Shown piece by piece: positions 1-9,981 of a stretch of 64,000 nucleotides of DNA. Source of the DNA: Desulfoscipio sp. XC116 (GTDB lineage: Bacteria > Bacillota > Desulfotomaculia > Desulfotomaculales > Desulfallaceae). The stretch is from the NCBI RefSeq assembly GCF_039851975.1, contig NZ_CP156660.1, forward strand, positions 1,426,001 to 1,490,000. The letters are read 5' to 3'. The notes beneath the pieces are model-generated. The model was not told the DNA's origin and did not search any database. It saw nothing but the letters and a program-made list of their open reading frames with translations. A program made the translations under genes and the position numbers. Numbering within the stretch: the stretch's first letter is position 1; each line of letters opens with the position of its first letter.

Positions 1-725
1 CCCCTTATGGTCTGAGTGTGGCGGAAAAATTAGCCCGGGATTTAGCAAGGGCCGGGGTAACTGTGGTTAGCGGCATGGCCCGGGGAATAGACGCCGCTGC
101 TCACCGCGGGGCATTGGATGCCGGCGGTAATACTATTGCCGTACTGGGCTGCGGGGTGGATGTGGTTTATCCCAGAGAAAACGGCAGGTTAAGGGACGGC
201 ATTATGCAAAACGGTTTGCTAGTCAGTGAATTTCCACCGGGCACCCCGCCGGATGCCTGGCATTTTCCGGTGCGCAATCGGGTAATCAGTGGTCTGTGCA
301 AGGTAGTGGTGGTAGTAGAGGCTGCCGAGCGGAGCGGCGCCCTGATAACTGCTCATGTGGCGCTGGAGCAGGGGCGGGATGTGATGGCGGTGCCGGGAAA
401 TATTACTTCCAAGCTAAGCCGTGGTTCAAATGAACTAATTAAGCAGGGGGCCGCACCGGTATTGGGGGTCGGTGAAATTGTGGAGGAACTGGGTCTTTCA
501 TTAATTGAAACGTCCTTGCCCCGACAGTCCGCCGGGGGTTTAAAATTAAACGATAATGAAACACTATTGCTTAAAATATTGAATTACGAAGCTGTTTCCC
601 TGGAGCTGGTAGTGCAGAAATCGGGACTTGCGGCTGGAGAAGTGATGTCGGCGTTAATGTTTCTGGAAGTCAAGGGGTTGGTCAGGCAGATGCCCGGCAG
701 GCTTTACGCTCTTGCCGGCAATTAA
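1..725 (+). CDS. dprA: DNA processing protein DprA (Smf), 5'-truncated by window edge
   Basis: The reading frame is open from the left edge, so the N-terminus lies outside the window. The visible part has the DprA Rossmann-like fold: VVSGMARGIDAAAHRGAL, then AVLGCGVDVVYPRENGRL, then the VEAAERSGALITA segment. The last ~60 residues look like the C-terminal winged-helix domain common in DprA. In known members DprA binds incoming single-stranded DNA and loads RecA during transformation. It ends 100 bp before topA, the usual dprA-topA-trmFO order of Firmicutes. Family assignment is firm; the true start cannot be seen. Confidence 0.95.
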   Translation, partial: PYGLSVAEKLARDLARAGVTVVSGMARGIDAAAHRGALDAGGNTIAVLGCGVDVVYPRENGRLRDGIMQNGLLVSEFPPGTPPDAWHFPVRNRVISGLCKVVVVVEAAERSGALITAHVALEQGRDVMAVPGNITSKLSRGSNELIKQGAAPVLGVGEIVEELGLSLIETSLPRQSAGGLKLNDNETLLLKILNYEAVSLELVVQKSGLAAGEVMSALMFLEVKGLVRQMPGRLYALAGN

Positions 726-824
726 TGTTCTAAATAACAGTGATTTAGGATAGATTTAATAAAATGATACTCGGTAAGGGAAAACTAAGCCGGCTATCAA
801 ACCTAGAACTTTGAGGTGATATGT

Positions 825-2972
825 GTGGCAAAAACTTTAGTAATTGTGGAATCACCGGCCAAAGCCAAAAGTTTGGGCAAGTTTCTCGGCAAGAAATACA
901 CCGTTAAGGCATCTATGGGACATGTGCGGGATTTGCCCAAAAGTCAATTCGGAGTTGATATACAGGAGGATTTTAAGCCTAAATATATAACTATTCGAGG
1001 CAAAGGAGATATTATTAAAGAGCTGAAGGCCGCCACAAAAAAGGCTGACAGAGTATTGCTGGCTTCCGACCCCGACCGGGAAGGAGAGGCCATTGCCTGG
1101 CACTTGGCCAACGTATTAAATATTGACGAACAGGATTCGTGCCGGATTGCTTTTAATGAAATCACCAAACAAGCAGTACAGCAGGCGGTTAAACACCCAC
1201 GCCCGGTTGACCGGCGCAAAGTGGATGCTCAGCAGGCCAGGCGTATTTTAGACAGGCTGGTGGGCTATAATTTAAGCCCGCTGTTATGGCGTAAGGTGAA
1301 AAAGGGTTTGAGTGCCGGGCGGGTGCAATCAGTCGCTATGCGGTTGATCTGTGACCGCGAAGAAGAGATCCAGGCTTTCGAGCCGGAAGAATACTGGTCT
1401 TTGCTTGCCAAGCTGGCCAAGGGCAGAACGAACAGTCTGGAGGCCAAATTACATAAAATTGACGGAGAAAAAGCGGATATTCCCAATGAAGCGCATGTAA
1501 ATGAAATTAAGAATGATTTACAAAAAGCTTCTTTTGAAGTGGCTAAAATAATCCGGCGGGAGAAAAAGAGACAGCCTGCGCCGCCTTTTATTACCAGCAG
1601 TATGCAGCAGGAGGCTTATCGCAAGTTAAATTTTACAGCCCGGAAAACTATGATGGTAGCCCAACAGCTTTATGAGGGGCTGGATTTAGGCAAAGAGGGC
1701 CCGGTGGGATTGGTTACTTATATTCGTACCGATTCTACCCGAATATCTGAAAATGCGGAGCAGGAAGCGGATGCCTTTATTGCTGAACGCTTTGGCGCTG
1801 AGTACGTGCCAATCGAAAAAAAACGCGGGGCGCCTAAGGGCCGGACTCAGGATGCCCATGAGGCTATTCGGCCCACCTCGGTGCAGCGGGAACCGGATAA
1901 TATCAAACAATTCTTAAGCCGTGATCAGTACAGACTATATAAATTAATTTGGGAAAGGTTTGTAGCCAGCCAGATGAGCCCGGCGATTATAGATACCACC
2001 GGTGTGGATATCAAAGCCGGCAAATATACATTCCGTGCCGCCGGTTCCATCGTCAAATTTACCGGTTTTACGAAGGTTTATATTGAGGGGCGTGACGACG
2101 AGGAAGACACCGGCGAAGGTAAAACATTGCCGGAGCTTAAGGAAGGTGAACAATTAAAGCTGCGCACCCTGGTGCCGAAACAACACTTTACCCAGCCGCC
2201 GCCCCGATTCACTGATGCTACATTAATTAAAACTTTGGAGGAAAAAGGTATAGGCCGGCCCAGCACCTATGCGCCGATTGTAGATACTATCCTTAAAAGG
2301 GGTTATGTAGTCAGAGAAAAGAAAAATTTTTATCCCACCGAACTTGGTTTGGTGGTGGTGGACTTGCTGAAAAAATATTTTTTCAATATTATTGATGTTG
2401 AGTTTACCGCTGCGATGGAGCAAAAACTGGACGATATAGAAGAAGGGGATGTAAACTGGGTTAGTATTCTCGAAGATTTTTACATGCCCTTTCAGGAATT
2501 GCTGGAGGTAGCCGATCAAGAGATTGAACAAGTTCAGGTGGAGGATGAAGTTACTGACGAAGTATGTGAACTGTGCGGCAGAAATATGGTCATTAAAATG
2601 GGCAGATACGGGAAATTTTTGGCTTGCCCGGGATTTCCGGAATGCAGAAATGCCAGGCCATTATTGGAGCCAACCGGCGTTTCCTGTCCCAATTGCGGCG
2701 GCGAGCTGGTTTTAAGACGCAGCAAAAAAGGCAGAAAATTTTATGGCTGCAGTAATTACCCAGCATGTGATTTCGTGGTCTGGGATCAGCCAACCAACCG
2801 CAAATGCCCCTTGTGTAACAGTATGATGGTATTAAAGGAAAATAGAAAAGGACGGGTATATCAGTGTATTAGCAAGGAATGCGGAGGTAAAGTTGAAGCG
2901 CCTCAGGAAGATGAAAGGGAGAACAATGAGAGTGCCTCAAAAGAAGCAAATGATTTGGTGAGGGCATATTAA
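825..2972 (+). CDS. topA: DNA topoisomerase I (type IA)
   Basis: Relaxes negatively supercoiled DNA by transient cleavage of one strand. The 715-residue protein opens with the Toprim segment VESPAKAKSLGKFLG and has the acidic motif DPDREGE at about residues 82-88; the catalytic tyrosine sits in TYIRTDSTR near residue 299. Three Cys4 zinc-ribbon units (CxxC...CxxxxxC type) occupy roughly residues 570-690, the usual C-terminal tail. The GTG at 825 is chosen because GAGGTGAT (813-820) is a good ribosome binding site and MAKTLVIVESP is the usual family start; a GTG at 816 lies inside that site. It is followed after about 35 bp by trmFO. Confidence 0.97.
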   Translation: MAKTLVIVESPAKAKSLGKFLGKKYTVKASMGHVRDLPKSQFGVDIQEDFKPKYITIRGKGDIIKELKAATKKADRVLLASDPDREGEAIAWHLANVLNIDEQDSCRIAFNEITKQAVQQAVKHPRPVDRRKVDAQQARRILDRLVGYNLSPLLWRKVKKGLSAGRVQSVAMRLICDREEEIQAFEPEEYWSLLAKLAKGRTNSLEAKLHKIDGEKADIPNEAHVNEIKNDLQKASFEVAKIIRREKKRQPAPPFITSSMQQEAYRKLNFTARKTMMVAQQLYEGLDLGKEGPVGLVTYIRTDSTRISENAEQEADAFIAERFGAEYVPIEKKRGAPKGRTQDAHEAIRPTSVQREPDNIKQFLSRDQYRLYKLIWERFVASQMSPAIIDTTGVDIKAGKYTFRAAGSIVKFTGFTKVYIEGRDDEEDTGEGKTLPELKEGEQLKLRTLVPKQHFTQPPPRFTDATLIKTLEEKGIGRPSTYAPIVDTILKRGYVVREKKNFYPTELGLVVVDLLKKYFFNIIDVEFTAAMEQKLDDIEEGDVNWVSILEDFYMPFQELLEVADQEIEQVQVEDEVTDEVCELCGRNMVIKMGRYGKFLACPGFPECRNARPLLEPTGVSCPNCGGELVLRRSKKGRKFYGCSNYPACDFVVWDQPTNRKCPLCNSMMVLKENRKGRVYQCISKECGGKVEAPQEDERENNESASKEANDLVRAY

Positions 2973-3008
2973 ACACGAAAATTAGCTTTAATTATAGAGG
3001 TGGCCGTA

Positions 3009-4316
3009 TTGCAAAAACGATTAGTCATTATCGGTGCCGGTTTGGCCGGTTCGGAGGCAGCCTGGCAGGCGGTCCGCAGAGGTGTCCCGGTTTCTCTTTA
3101 TGAAATGCGCCCACAAAAGAGTACGCCGGCACATCAAACCGGGTATTTTGCAGAACTGGTGTGCAGTAATTCGCTTAGGGCCCGGGCACTGGAAAATGCC
3201 GTGGGTTTACTAAAGGAGGAAATGCGCAGGCTGGATTCTCTTATTATGCGTTGCGCCGATCAATATAACGTTCCGGCCGGGGGAGCGCTGGCTGTGGATA
3301 GAGATGGTTTTGCCGGTGCCGTTACCGGTATGTTGGAAAATCATCCGTTAGTAACGGTGCACAGGGAGGAATATACTGATATAATTAACGATGTGGTGCT
3401 GGTGGCCTCGGGCCCTTTAACTTCAGACCGGTTGGCGGAGAAGATCAGGGAGTTTACCGGGCAAGAGTATTTATATTTTCATGATGCCGTGGCTCCAATT
3501 GTGAGCCTGGAATCAATCAATATGGACAAAGTGTTTTGGTCCTCCCGTTATGGCAAAGGTGAGGACGACTATATGAACTGTGCCATGAACGAGTCCGAAT
3601 ATGCCGCCTTTCAGGATGCTTTAGCCGCCGCTGAGCGGGCGCCACGCAAGGACTTCGATCAGGAAATTAATTTTGAAGGCTGCATGCCTATCGAAGTGCT
3701 GGCCCGGCGGGGAAAGGATACCATGCGCTTTGGGCCGTTAAAACCAGTTGGGCTGGTTGACCCGCGTACCGGTAAAAGACCCTTTGCCGTGGTGCAGCTG
3801 CGCAGGGATAACGCCGCGGGTACACTGCTTAATATCGTTGGCTTTCAAACCCATCTTAAATGGAGCGAACAAAAACGCGTGTTCAGCATGATACCCGGCT
3901 TGGAACAGGCCGAGTTTGTGCGCTATGGCGTCATGCACCGCAATACATATATTAATTCCCCCGTGTTATTGAAACCGACTTATCAGTGTAAATTGAAAGA
4001 GGATTTATTCTTTGCCGGGCAATTGACCGGGGTGGAGGGATATGTGGAATCAGCAGCCTCGGGGCTGGCGGCAGGCATAAATGCCGCTTTGCTGATAAAA
4101 GGGCGTGAGCCGGTGGTTTGGCCGGCCCAAACAGCCCACGGTGCTCTGGCCCATTACATAACATCTGCGGATGCCCGTCATTTTCAGCCTATGAATGTTA
4201 CTTTCGGCCTTTTCCCACCTCTGGAAGAGAAAATCCGGGATAAAAAGAGACGCCATGCTATGTATGCCGGTCGGGCGTTGGAAGAATTAAAGCAATGTCG
4301 GGAACTATTACAATAA
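3009..4316 (+). CDS. trmFO: tRNA uracil-54 C5-methyltransferase, folate/FAD-dependent (TrmFO)
   Basis: Makes 5-methyluridine at position 54 in the T-loop of tRNA, using methylenetetrahydrofolate and FADH2. The N-terminus has the FAD-binding motif [12 protein letters not shown]. The cysteines in LVCSNSLRA (residue ~52) and EGCMPIE (residue ~225) match the two functional cysteines known in the B. subtilis enzyme. Length 435 is normal. The TTG at 3009 is preferred: AGAGGTGG at 2996-3003 then has proper spacing, whereas the in-frame GTG at 3000 overlaps that site. Formerly called Gid; it sits between topA and xerC as in B. subtilis. Confidence 0.96.
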   Translation: MQKRLVIIGAGLAGSEAAWQAVRRGVPVSLYEMRPQKSTPAHQTGYFAELVCSNSLRARALENAVGLLKEEMRRLDSLIMRCADQYNVPAGGALAVDRDGFAGAVTGMLENHPLVTVHREEYTDIINDVVLVASGPLTSDRLAEKIREFTGQEYLYFHDAVAPIVSLESINMDKVFWSSRYGKGEDDYMNCAMNESEYAAFQDALAAAERAPRKDFDQEINFEGCMPIEVLARRGKDTMRFGPLKPVGLVDPRTGKRPFAVVQLRRDNAAGTLLNIVGFQTHLKWSEQKRVFSMIPGLEQAEFVRYGVMHRNTYINSPVLLKPTYQCKLKEDLFFAGQLTGVEGYVESAASGLAAGINAALLIKGREPVVWPAQTAHGALAHYITSADARHFQPMNVTFGLFPPLEEKIRDKKRRHAMYAGRALEELKQCRELLQ

Positions 4317-4367
4317 TATAAAAGATGTGTGGCGTTAAATGATAGGTATCCAATGTGAGGTTAAACG

Positions 4368-5276
4368 ATGTACGGTTATATGGATGGTTTCTTCATTTAT
4401 TTGCAAATGGAAAAAAACGCTTCACCCTACACCATTAAAAGTTACGATGACGATTTATACGACGGGCTGACTTTTTTTGCCCGGATTCTGGCTAAAGAAG
4501 ACTACAGCATTCACCCGGCCCAGATCACCAAAACCCTTTTCAGAAGTTATCTGGCGGATATGCATGAGCGTCAAAAATCAGGTGCCACCATAGCCAGGCG
4601 TATGTCAACCTGGCGGTCGTTTTTTAGATATCTGTGTCGGGAGGGGGTACTGGAGGATAACCCTCTGTCCAGGATTAGTATTATCAAGCGCAACCAAAAG
4701 CTGCCCCGCTTTCTGACTGAGGCGGAGATGAAACAATTGGTGGAATATCCCGAGCGAGTAAAGCTATTGGGGGCTCGGGATACGGCTATTCTGGAAACGT
4801 TATATAGTACGGGTATCAGGGTGGGTGAGCTGGTGCGTATTAATATTGGAGATATTGATTTGAACAAGGGCACAATAAAGGTGACCGCCAAAGGTAACCG
4901 GGAACGCCTTGTTCCACTGGGCAGTTACGCGCTGGAAGCGGTGCGTTGCTACATGCAAGAAGCCCGACCAATGTTGATAAAGGGTAAAAAAGGGCGTTTG
5001 GAGGCCCTGTTTCTAAATAGTAAAGGCGGTCGGCTTACGGACCGGGGTGTGCGCTGGTTGGTTAAAAAATATGTACGGCAATTGCAGTTGCATGACCGGA
5101 CCAGCCCGCATACATTTAGACATTCTTTTGCCACCCATTTGTTGGATAGTGGTGCTGATTTACGTTCGGTGCAGGAACTGCTGGGGCATGCACGGCTTTC
5201 CACTACCCAAATTTATACTCATCTGAGCAAAGAACGTATTAAAAACGTTTATGATAAATGCCATCCCAGAGCATAA
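4368..5276 (+). CDS. xerC: Tyrosine recombinase XerC (CodV)
   Basis: Site-specific recombinase that with XerD resolves chromosome dimers at dif. A SAM-like N-terminal DNA-binding domain (to about residue 105) is followed by the catalytic domain. All catalytic residues are visible: R151 (TGIRVGEL), K175 (TAKGNRE), H248 and R251 (HTFRHSF), H274 (LGHARLST) and Y283 (QIYTH). Length 302 is typical. GTGAGG precedes the ATG by about 9 nt. Its position directly before hslV corresponds to codV in the B. subtilis codVWXY operon, which favours XerC over a transposon integrase. Confidence 0.96.
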   Translation: MYGYMDGFFIYLQMEKNASPYTIKSYDDDLYDGLTFFARILAKEDYSIHPAQITKTLFRSYLADMHERQKSGATIARRMSTWRSFFRYLCREGVLEDNPLSRISIIKRNQKLPRFLTEAEMKQLVEYPERVKLLGARDTAILETLYSTGIRVGELVRINIGDIDLNKGTIKVTAKGNRERLVPLGSYALEAVRCYMQEARPMLIKGKKGRLEALFLNSKGGRLTDRGVRWLVKKYVRQLQLHDRTSPHTFRHSFATHLLDSGADLRSVQELLGHARLSTTQIYTHLSKERIKNVYDKCHPRA

Positions 5277-5301
5277 AATTTGCTTTAAAGGAGAATGACC
5301 C

Positions 5302-5832
5302 ATGTTCCATGCCACTACTATTGTGGCCGTTAAGCAAGGTAATGAAGTAGCCATGGCCGGTGACGGTCAGGTTACTTTCGGTCAAAATACCATATTAAAA
5401 CACAATGCCCGTAAATTGCGCCGTTTGCATGGTGGAACGGTACTGGCCGGGTTTGCCGGTTCGGTTGCCGATGCTATCACTTTATTTGAGAAGTTTGAGA
5501 ATAAGCTTGAATCTTATCAGGGTAATATGAAGAGGGCGGCGGTGGAATTAGCCAAAGAATGGCGCACCGATAAATACTTGCGCCGACTCGAAGCGCTGCT
5601 GGCTGTTGCTGATAAAGAATGTATACTCGTTATAAGCGGTAATGGTGAAGTTATTGAGCCTGATGACGGGGTTCTTGCTATTGGTTCCGGTGGGCCATAC
5701 GCTATGGCTGCCGCCCGGGCGCTGGTCAAACATGCCGGGATGAGTGCCGTGGACGTGGCCCGTGAGGCTATGTCCATAGCTGCCGACATTTGCATCTATA
5801 CTAATAATCATATTATTGTAGAGACATTATAA
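5302..5832 (+). CDS. hslV: ATP-dependent protease subunit HslV (ClpQ/CodW)
   Basis: Proteolytic core of the HslUV two-ring protease, an N-terminal nucleophile hydrolase related to proteasome beta subunits. The start [10 protein letters not shown] followed by AGDGQVTFG is diagnostic. The probable nucleophile is Thr5, which would need removal of the four-residue MFHA leader; this is inferred by alignment with the Thr/Ser start of known HslV. The 176-residue length is normal. AAAGGAGAA at about 5287-5296 is a good ribosome binding site. It lies 18 bp upstream of hslU, so both ring components are co-expressed. Confidence 0.97.
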   Translation: MFHATTIVAVKQGNEVAMAGDGQVTFGQNTILKHNARKLRRLHGGTVLAGFAGSVADAITLFEKFENKLESYQGNMKRAAVELAKEWRTDKYLRRLEALLAVADKECILVISGNGEVIEPDDGVLAIGSGGPYAMAAARALVKHAGMSAVDVAREAMSIAADICIYTNNHIIVETL

Positions 5833-5850
5833 AAACGGAGGTTGCTTAGT

Positions 5851-7251
5851 ATGAATTCGCTGACACCCGGGCAAATTGTGGCGGAACTTGATAAATACGT
5901 GGTTGGGCAAAATCAGGCTAAAAAAGCGGTGGCCATAGCGTTGCGCAACAGGTATCGGAGAAGCAGGCTGCCTGAAGATTTACGGGATGAGGTAATGCCT
6001 AAAAATATATTGATGATCGGTCCCACGGGTGTGGGCAAGACTGAAATTGCCCGCCGGTTGGCCAAACTGGTTAAAGCACCGCTGGTCAAGGTGGAAGCAA
6101 CCAAATTTACCGAAGTGGGTTATGTGGGGCGGGATGTGGAATCGATGGTGCGTGATTTGGTGGAAACATCCATTCGCATGGTAAAACAGGAAAGAATGAC
6201 CCGTGTGGAGGAAAAAGCTAAAAAGATGGCGGAGGAAAAAATTATAGAATTGCTGGCCCCCTTGCCAAGAGAGGAGAAAAGTGCACGCAATCCTCTCGAG
6301 ATGCTGTTTGGTTCCGGTCGCCAGCCGGAGCAGACGGAAAATACTCAGTACCAGCAAATGGCCAGCCGGGTTAAATTTGAAAGGGAAACTTTGCGGGAAA
6401 AGTTGGCCGGAGGCGAACTGGAAGGAGAATACATAGAAATTGAGGTGGAAGACAACAGACCGCCCATGATGGAAGTGTTTACCGGATCGGGCGTTGAAGA
6501 GATGGGCGTTAATATAAGTGATATGTTAGGTAATTTTTTTCCCAAGAAAAAACGCCAGCGCCGTTTGACTGTTGCCGAGGCGCGTAAAATTCTAACCCAA
6601 CAGGAAGCTCAGAAATTAATTGATATGGATGAGGTGACCTCCAGTGCTGTGCAGTTGGCGGAGAATGACGGAATTATTTTTTTAGACGAAATCGATAAAA
6701 TTGCCGTTCGTGAAGGGGGCGCCGGCCCTGATGTCTCCCGTGGCGGTGTACAGAGGGATATACTGCCCATAGTTGAAGGGTCCACAGTAATGACTAAATA
6801 CGGACCGGTTAAAACAGATCATATATTGTTTATAGCGGCCGGCGCTTTCCATATGTCCAAACCGTCGGATCTAATCCCCGAACTGCAGGGCCGGTTTCCC
6901 ATTAGGGTGGAGTTGACCAGTCTAACTAAAGATGATTTTTGGCAAATTTTAATTGAGCCCAAGAATTCTTTGATCAGGCAGTATATTGAATTATTGCGTA
7001 CTGAAGGAGTAGAGGTTATATTTTCGCCAAATTCTCTTGTGAAAATTGCTGAAATCGCTTATACTGTTAATGAGCAAACAGAAAATATAGGAGCAAGGCG
7101 GCTGCACACAATTATGGAAAAGCTTTTGGAGGATGTTTCTTTTAATGCCACCGAGCTTGAGGATAAATCATTCAACATTGATGAACAGTATGTCGGCAAA
7201 AAACTTGGTGAGGTAGTAAAGGATCAAGATTTGAGCAGGTATATATTGTAA
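5851..7251 (+). CDS. hslU: HslU (ClpY/CodX) unfoldase ATPase
   Basis: AAA+ unfoldase that feeds substrates to HslV. Walker A GPTGVGKT is at about residues 57-64 and the Walker B/sensor region [12 protein letters not shown] is near residue 270. The helical I-domain insertion with a charged linker (roughly residues 110-240) separates them, as in all HslU, and the conserved C-terminal tail ends LSRYIL. Length 466 is normal. The ATG at 5851 is used because CGGAGGT (5836-5842) has ideal spacing; an earlier in-frame TTG overlaps that site. Confidence 0.97.
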   Translation: MNSLTPGQIVAELDKYVVGQNQAKKAVAIALRNRYRRSRLPEDLRDEVMPKNILMIGPTGVGKTEIARRLAKLVKAPLVKVEATKFTEVGYVGRDVESMVRDLVETSIRMVKQERMTRVEEKAKKMAEEKIIELLAPLPREEKSARNPLEMLFGSGRQPEQTENTQYQQMASRVKFERETLREKLAGGELEGEYIEIEVEDNRPPMMEVFTGSGVEEMGVNISDMLGNFFPKKKRQRRLTVAEARKILTQQEAQKLIDMDEVTSSAVQLAENDGIIFLDEIDKIAVREGGAGPDVSRGGVQRDILPIVEGSTVMTKYGPVKTDHILFIAAGAFHMSKPSDLIPELQGRFPIRVELTSLTKDDFWQILIEPKNSLIRQYIELLRTEGVEVIFSPNSLVKIAEIAYTVNEQTENIGARRLHTIMEKLLEDVSFNATELEDKSFNIDEQYVGKKLGEVVKDQDLSRYIL

Positions 7252-7451
7252 TCATGAATTAATATATGCATAATAATAAGTAATTTGTTTTATATCAGTA
7301 TAACAGGTAATAGGTTTGACCGCATGTTTAAAAGGCTATACGCTTTAAACTCTATAATTTGCTACAATAATTACAGCCGGTCAAAGAATATTTGCTGTTG
7401 CATTGAAAAGGTATTAGTAATTGAATTAGTATAAGAAAGAGGCGATGTAGC
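7252..7451 (+). other. hslU-codY intergenic region
   Basis: A 200-bp AT-rich gap. It contains TTGACC (7316-7321), TATACG (7337-7342) and a perfect TATAAT (7353-7358), but no pair with both good hexamers and 16-18 bp spacing. The octamer TTTGACCG (7315-7322) reappears inverted as CGGTCAAA (7379-7386), so an operator or a weak hairpin is possible. No convincing terminator is seen, so codY may be read both from the operon and from a local promoter. Confidence 0.35.
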
Positions 7452-8234
7452 TTGCGTAACTTGCTTGCTAAAACCCGCTCCATTAATAAGGTACTGCAAA
7501 AATCTGCGGGTTATCCGGTCGATTTTAAAGAAATTTCGGCAATATTAAGTGAAAATATCGAATGCAGTATTTATATTTTGGATCGCCGGGGGAAAGTACT
7601 CGGATACAGTTATTTAAAAGGGTTTGTTTGTGATGTGATGGAAAATATTGTAGAGTCGCCGGCAGGTTTCCCGGAAGAATATAACGAAAACCTATTGCGG
7701 ATTAATGAAACTCACGCTAATATTTGTCAGACTGTCAACGTCTGCGTTTTCCATCACGACAAGAAGTGTGAATACAGTAAAGTAACTACCGTAGTGCCTA
7801 TTGTAGGCGCAGGTACGAGATTAGGGACGTTGGTTCTGGCCAAATACGAAAAAAACTTTACCGATGAAGATTTAATATTGGCTGAGCTTGGCGCCACCGT
7901 TGTAGGTATGGAAATATTGCGGGCCCGCCAGGATCGTATGGAGGAGGAAGCCAGGAAGCGTGCCGCCGTGCAAATTGCCATTGGTACGTTGTCATATTCA
8001 GAGCTTGACGCCGTGCACCATATATTTAGGCAACTTGACGGTGACGAAGGATTGCTGGTTGCCAGTAAGATAGCGGATAGGGTAGGTATAACCAGGTCTG
8101 TAATTGTAAATGCTTTGCGCAAGTTTGAAAGTGCCGGTGTTATTGAGTCAAAATCTCTTGGTATGAAAGGAACTTTTATAAAAGTTTTAAATGACCGTTT
8201 GCTTGAAGAGTTGGAAAGGATTAGGGAGCATTAA
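7452..8234 (+). CDS. codY: GTP/branched-chain amino acid-sensing global repressor CodY
   Basis: Represses stationary-phase and nutrient-scavenging genes when GTP and branched-chain amino acids are plentiful. The N-terminal ~150 residues form the GAF ligand domain. A winged helix follows near the C-terminus with [20 protein letters not shown] as the recognition region, which is highly characteristic. Length 260 is normal. The TTG at 7452 has AAAGAGGCGATG upstream. It is the last gene of the topA-codY run and is closed by a hairpin terminator at 8249. Confidence 0.96.
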   Translation: MRNLLAKTRSINKVLQKSAGYPVDFKEISAILSENIECSIYILDRRGKVLGYSYLKGFVCDVMENIVESPAGFPEEYNENLLRINETHANICQTVNVCVFHHDKKCEYSKVTTVVPIVGAGTRLGTLVLAKYEKNFTDEDLILAELGATVVGMEILRARQDRMEEEARKRAAVQIAIGTLSYSELDAVHHIFRQLDGDEGLLVASKIADRVGITRSVIVNALRKFESAGVIESKSLGMKGTFIKVLNDRLLEELERIREH

Positions 8235-8248
8235 AAGATGTTATTAAG

Positions 8249-8281
8249 AGTCAGTCATTGAAGAGATGGCTGACTTTTTTT
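8249..8281 (+). terminator. Rho-independent terminator after codY
   Basis: AGTCAGTCAT (8249-8258) pairs with ATGGCTGACT (8266-8275) over ten positions with one G-U, around a 7-nt loop. A run of eight T follows. Confidence 0.9.
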
Positions 8282-8301
8282 GTACTCTTTTATAGGCAGC
8301 C

Positions 8302-8330
8302 TTGTCATAGGTTAAACTTTATGTTAGAAT
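8302..8330 (+). promoter_or_regulatory. Sigma-A promoter of rpsB
   Basis: TTGTCA (8302-8307) and TAGAAT (8325-8330) are separated by 17 bp, with an extended -10 TG at 8322-8323. It lies just after the codY terminator and about 120 bp before rpsB, leaving a long leader. Confidence 0.8.
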
Positions 8331-8369
8331 ACATCCTGGTGTTAAATACACACGTTGCCGGATTTTGCG

Positions 8370-8394
8370 CAGGTGGTCCCCCGTGGGGGGCCTG
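8370..8394 (+). promoter_or_regulatory. GC-rich hairpin in the rpsB leader
   Basis: CAGG (8370-8373) pairs with CCTG (8391-8394), and CCCCC (8378-8382) with GGGGG (8386-8390) around a GTG loop, leaving a TGGT bulge on the 5' side. A strong bulged stem in the leader of a ribosomal protein operon suggests an autoregulatory S2-binding site. That role is inference; no U tract follows, so it is not a terminator. Confidence 0.5.
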
Positions 8395-8449
8395 GGAAAG
8401 ATGATGGCGGCGGAGGAAAAAACCGGCGGGGGAGGAGGTGTTACTACCA

Positions 8450-9148
8450 GTGGCCGTAATATCTATGAAACAGTTGCTTGAGGCCGGTGTTCATTTTGGA
8501 CACCAGACTCGGAGATGGAACCCCAAAATGGCTCCCTATATTTTTACAGATCGCAATGGTATATATATTATAGACCTGCAAAAAACTGTAAAAAAAGTAG
8601 AGGAAGCATATAACTTCGTAAAATCTACCGTACAACAAGGCGGCAATATATTGTTTGTTGGCACAAAAAAACAGGCTCAGGAATCAGTTCGTGAAGAAGC
8701 TGATCGGTGCGGTATGTTTTATGTCAACCAGCGCTGGCTTGGAGGCATGTTGACTAACTTTCAGACCATTCGCAAGCGCATTGACAGGCTGCATGCACTG
8801 GAAAAGATGGAACAAGACGGAACAATGGATAAACTGCCTAAAAAAGAAGTAGCTGAATTGCTGCATGAAAAAGAAAGATTAGCTAAATTTTTGGGCGGTA
8901 TCAAGGAAATGCGCCGTTTGCCCCAGGCAATATTTGTTATTGACCCGCGTAAGGAGCGTATTGCCGTTGCGGAAGGACGCAAGTTAGGCATTCCCATTGT
9001 GGCTATCGTGGATACAAATTGCGATCCTGACGAAGTTGACTACATTATACCCGGTAATGATGATGCCATTAGGGCGGTCAGACTTTTAACCGCAAAAATG
9101 GCTGATGCCGTTATTGAAGGCAACCAGGGTGAACAAACTGCTGAATAA
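8450..9148 (+). CDS. rpsB: 30S ribosomal protein S2
   Basis: Small-subunit protein that binds the head/platform junction and is needed for S1 binding. The start [30 protein letters not shown] read in segments, and the later WLGGMLTNF and VDTNCDP stretches, are standard S2 signatures. Length 232. The GTG at 8450 is chosen: GGAGGAGGTG (8431-8440) is an excellent ribosome binding site with about 9 nt spacing, and an upstream in-frame GTG lies within it. It is followed by tsf, the near-universal rpsB-tsf pair, but a terminator-like hairpin separates them. Confidence 0.98.
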   Translation: MAVISMKQLLEAGVHFGHQTRRWNPKMAPYIFTDRNGIYIIDLQKTVKKVEEAYNFVKSTVQQGGNILFVGTKKQAQESVREEADRCGMFYVNQRWLGGMLTNFQTIRKRIDRLHALEKMEQDGTMDKLPKKEVAELLHEKERLAKFLGGIKEMRRLPQAIFVIDPRKERIAVAEGRKLGIPIVAIVDTNCDPDEVDYIIPGNDDAIRAVRLLTAKMADAVIEGNQGEQTAE

Positions 9149-9155
9149 TTTTGTT

Positions 9156-9198
9156 GGCGGGGGATTGACCTGGGAAGGTAACCCCTGCCTTTTTTTCT
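9156..9198 (+). terminator. Terminator or attenuator between rpsB and tsf
   Basis: GGCGGGGG (9156-9163) pairs with CCCCTGCC (9182-9189), with a further ACC/GGT pairing inside, followed by seven T. A TATAAT at 9218-9223 lies just downstream but has no good -35 element, so partial readthrough plus a weak promoter may set the S2 to EF-Ts ratio. Confidence 0.8.
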
Positions 9199-9264
9199 AT
9201 TAGGTTGAATTTTTGGATATAATAGTACATTACATGAGAAAACACCGATAGGGGGGTTTGTTTG

Positions 9265-9918
9265 ATGGCTGAAATAACTGCGGCAATGGTAAAAGAATTG
9301 CGTGAAAAATCCGGTGCAGGTATGATGGATTGTAAAAAAGCATTGGTAGCAACGGATGGCAATATGGAGAAAGCTATTGATTATTTACGTGAAAAGGGAT
9401 TGGCATCCGCAGCTAAAAAATCCGGTAGGATCACCGCCGAGGGCTTGGTGGATTCCTATATTCACGCCGGCGGTAAGATTGGTGTACTGCTGGAGGTAAA
9501 CTGTGAAACGGATTTCGTAGCTAAAACCGATGAGTTTAAAGAATTGGTAAGGGATATTGCTATGCAGATTGCCGCTGCCCGTCCGCAATATGTGACTAAA
9601 GAAGAAGTGCCCGAGAACATTGTGGCTAAAGAAAAAGAAATTTTAGCTGCTCAGGCGGCTAATGAAGGAAAACCGGCTAAGATTATCGAAAAAATGGTGG
9701 AAGGCAGAATTGAAAAATTTTATAAGGATATTTGCTTATTGGAACAACCTTTTATTAAAGACACGGACAAAACTGTTAAACAGCTGGTAACTGAAAAGAT
9801 TGCTAAAATAGGTGAAAATATTTCAGTGCGCAGATTTGTTCGCTATGAGCTTGGTGAGGGACTGGAAAAAAGGAAGGATGACTTTGCCGCGGAGGTAGCG
9901 GCACAGGCAAGAAAATAA
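9265..9918 (+). CDS. tsf: Elongation factor Ts
   Basis: Nucleotide exchange factor that releases GDP from EF-Tu. The N-terminal UBA-like domain carries [19 protein letters not shown], and the core has the [12 protein letters not shown] segment that contacts EF-Tu. At 217 residues it is the short form with a single core repeat, as in many Clostridia and Thermus, rather than the ~290-residue form. TAGGGGGG (9249-9256) precedes the ATG at 9265; an in-frame TTG one codon earlier is less likely. Confidence 0.97.
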   Translation: MAEITAAMVKELREKSGAGMMDCKKALVATDGNMEKAIDYLREKGLASAAKKSGRITAEGLVDSYIHAGGKIGVLLEVNCETDFVAKTDEFKELVRDIAMQIAAARPQYVTKEEVPENIVAKEKEILAAQAANEGKPAKIIEKMVEGRIEKFYKDICLLEQPFIKDTDKTVKQLVTEKIAKIGENISVRRFVRYELGEGLEKRKDDFAAEVAAQARK

Positions 9919-9981
9919 TAAAGGCATGAAAAGGAATTATTATTATTATGTAGAAGAATAAATGTAGTGACGGGAGGTTAT

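Noticed and set aside
4368-5276. Integrase of a mobile element
   Set aside because: Full XerC motif set, normal length and the codV position argue for housekeeping XerC; no attachment sites or phage genes nearby.
8401-8481. Short ATG frame overlapping the rpsB start
   Set aside because: Gly-rich product caused by the GGAGGAGG ribosome binding site region; no sign of its own initiation.
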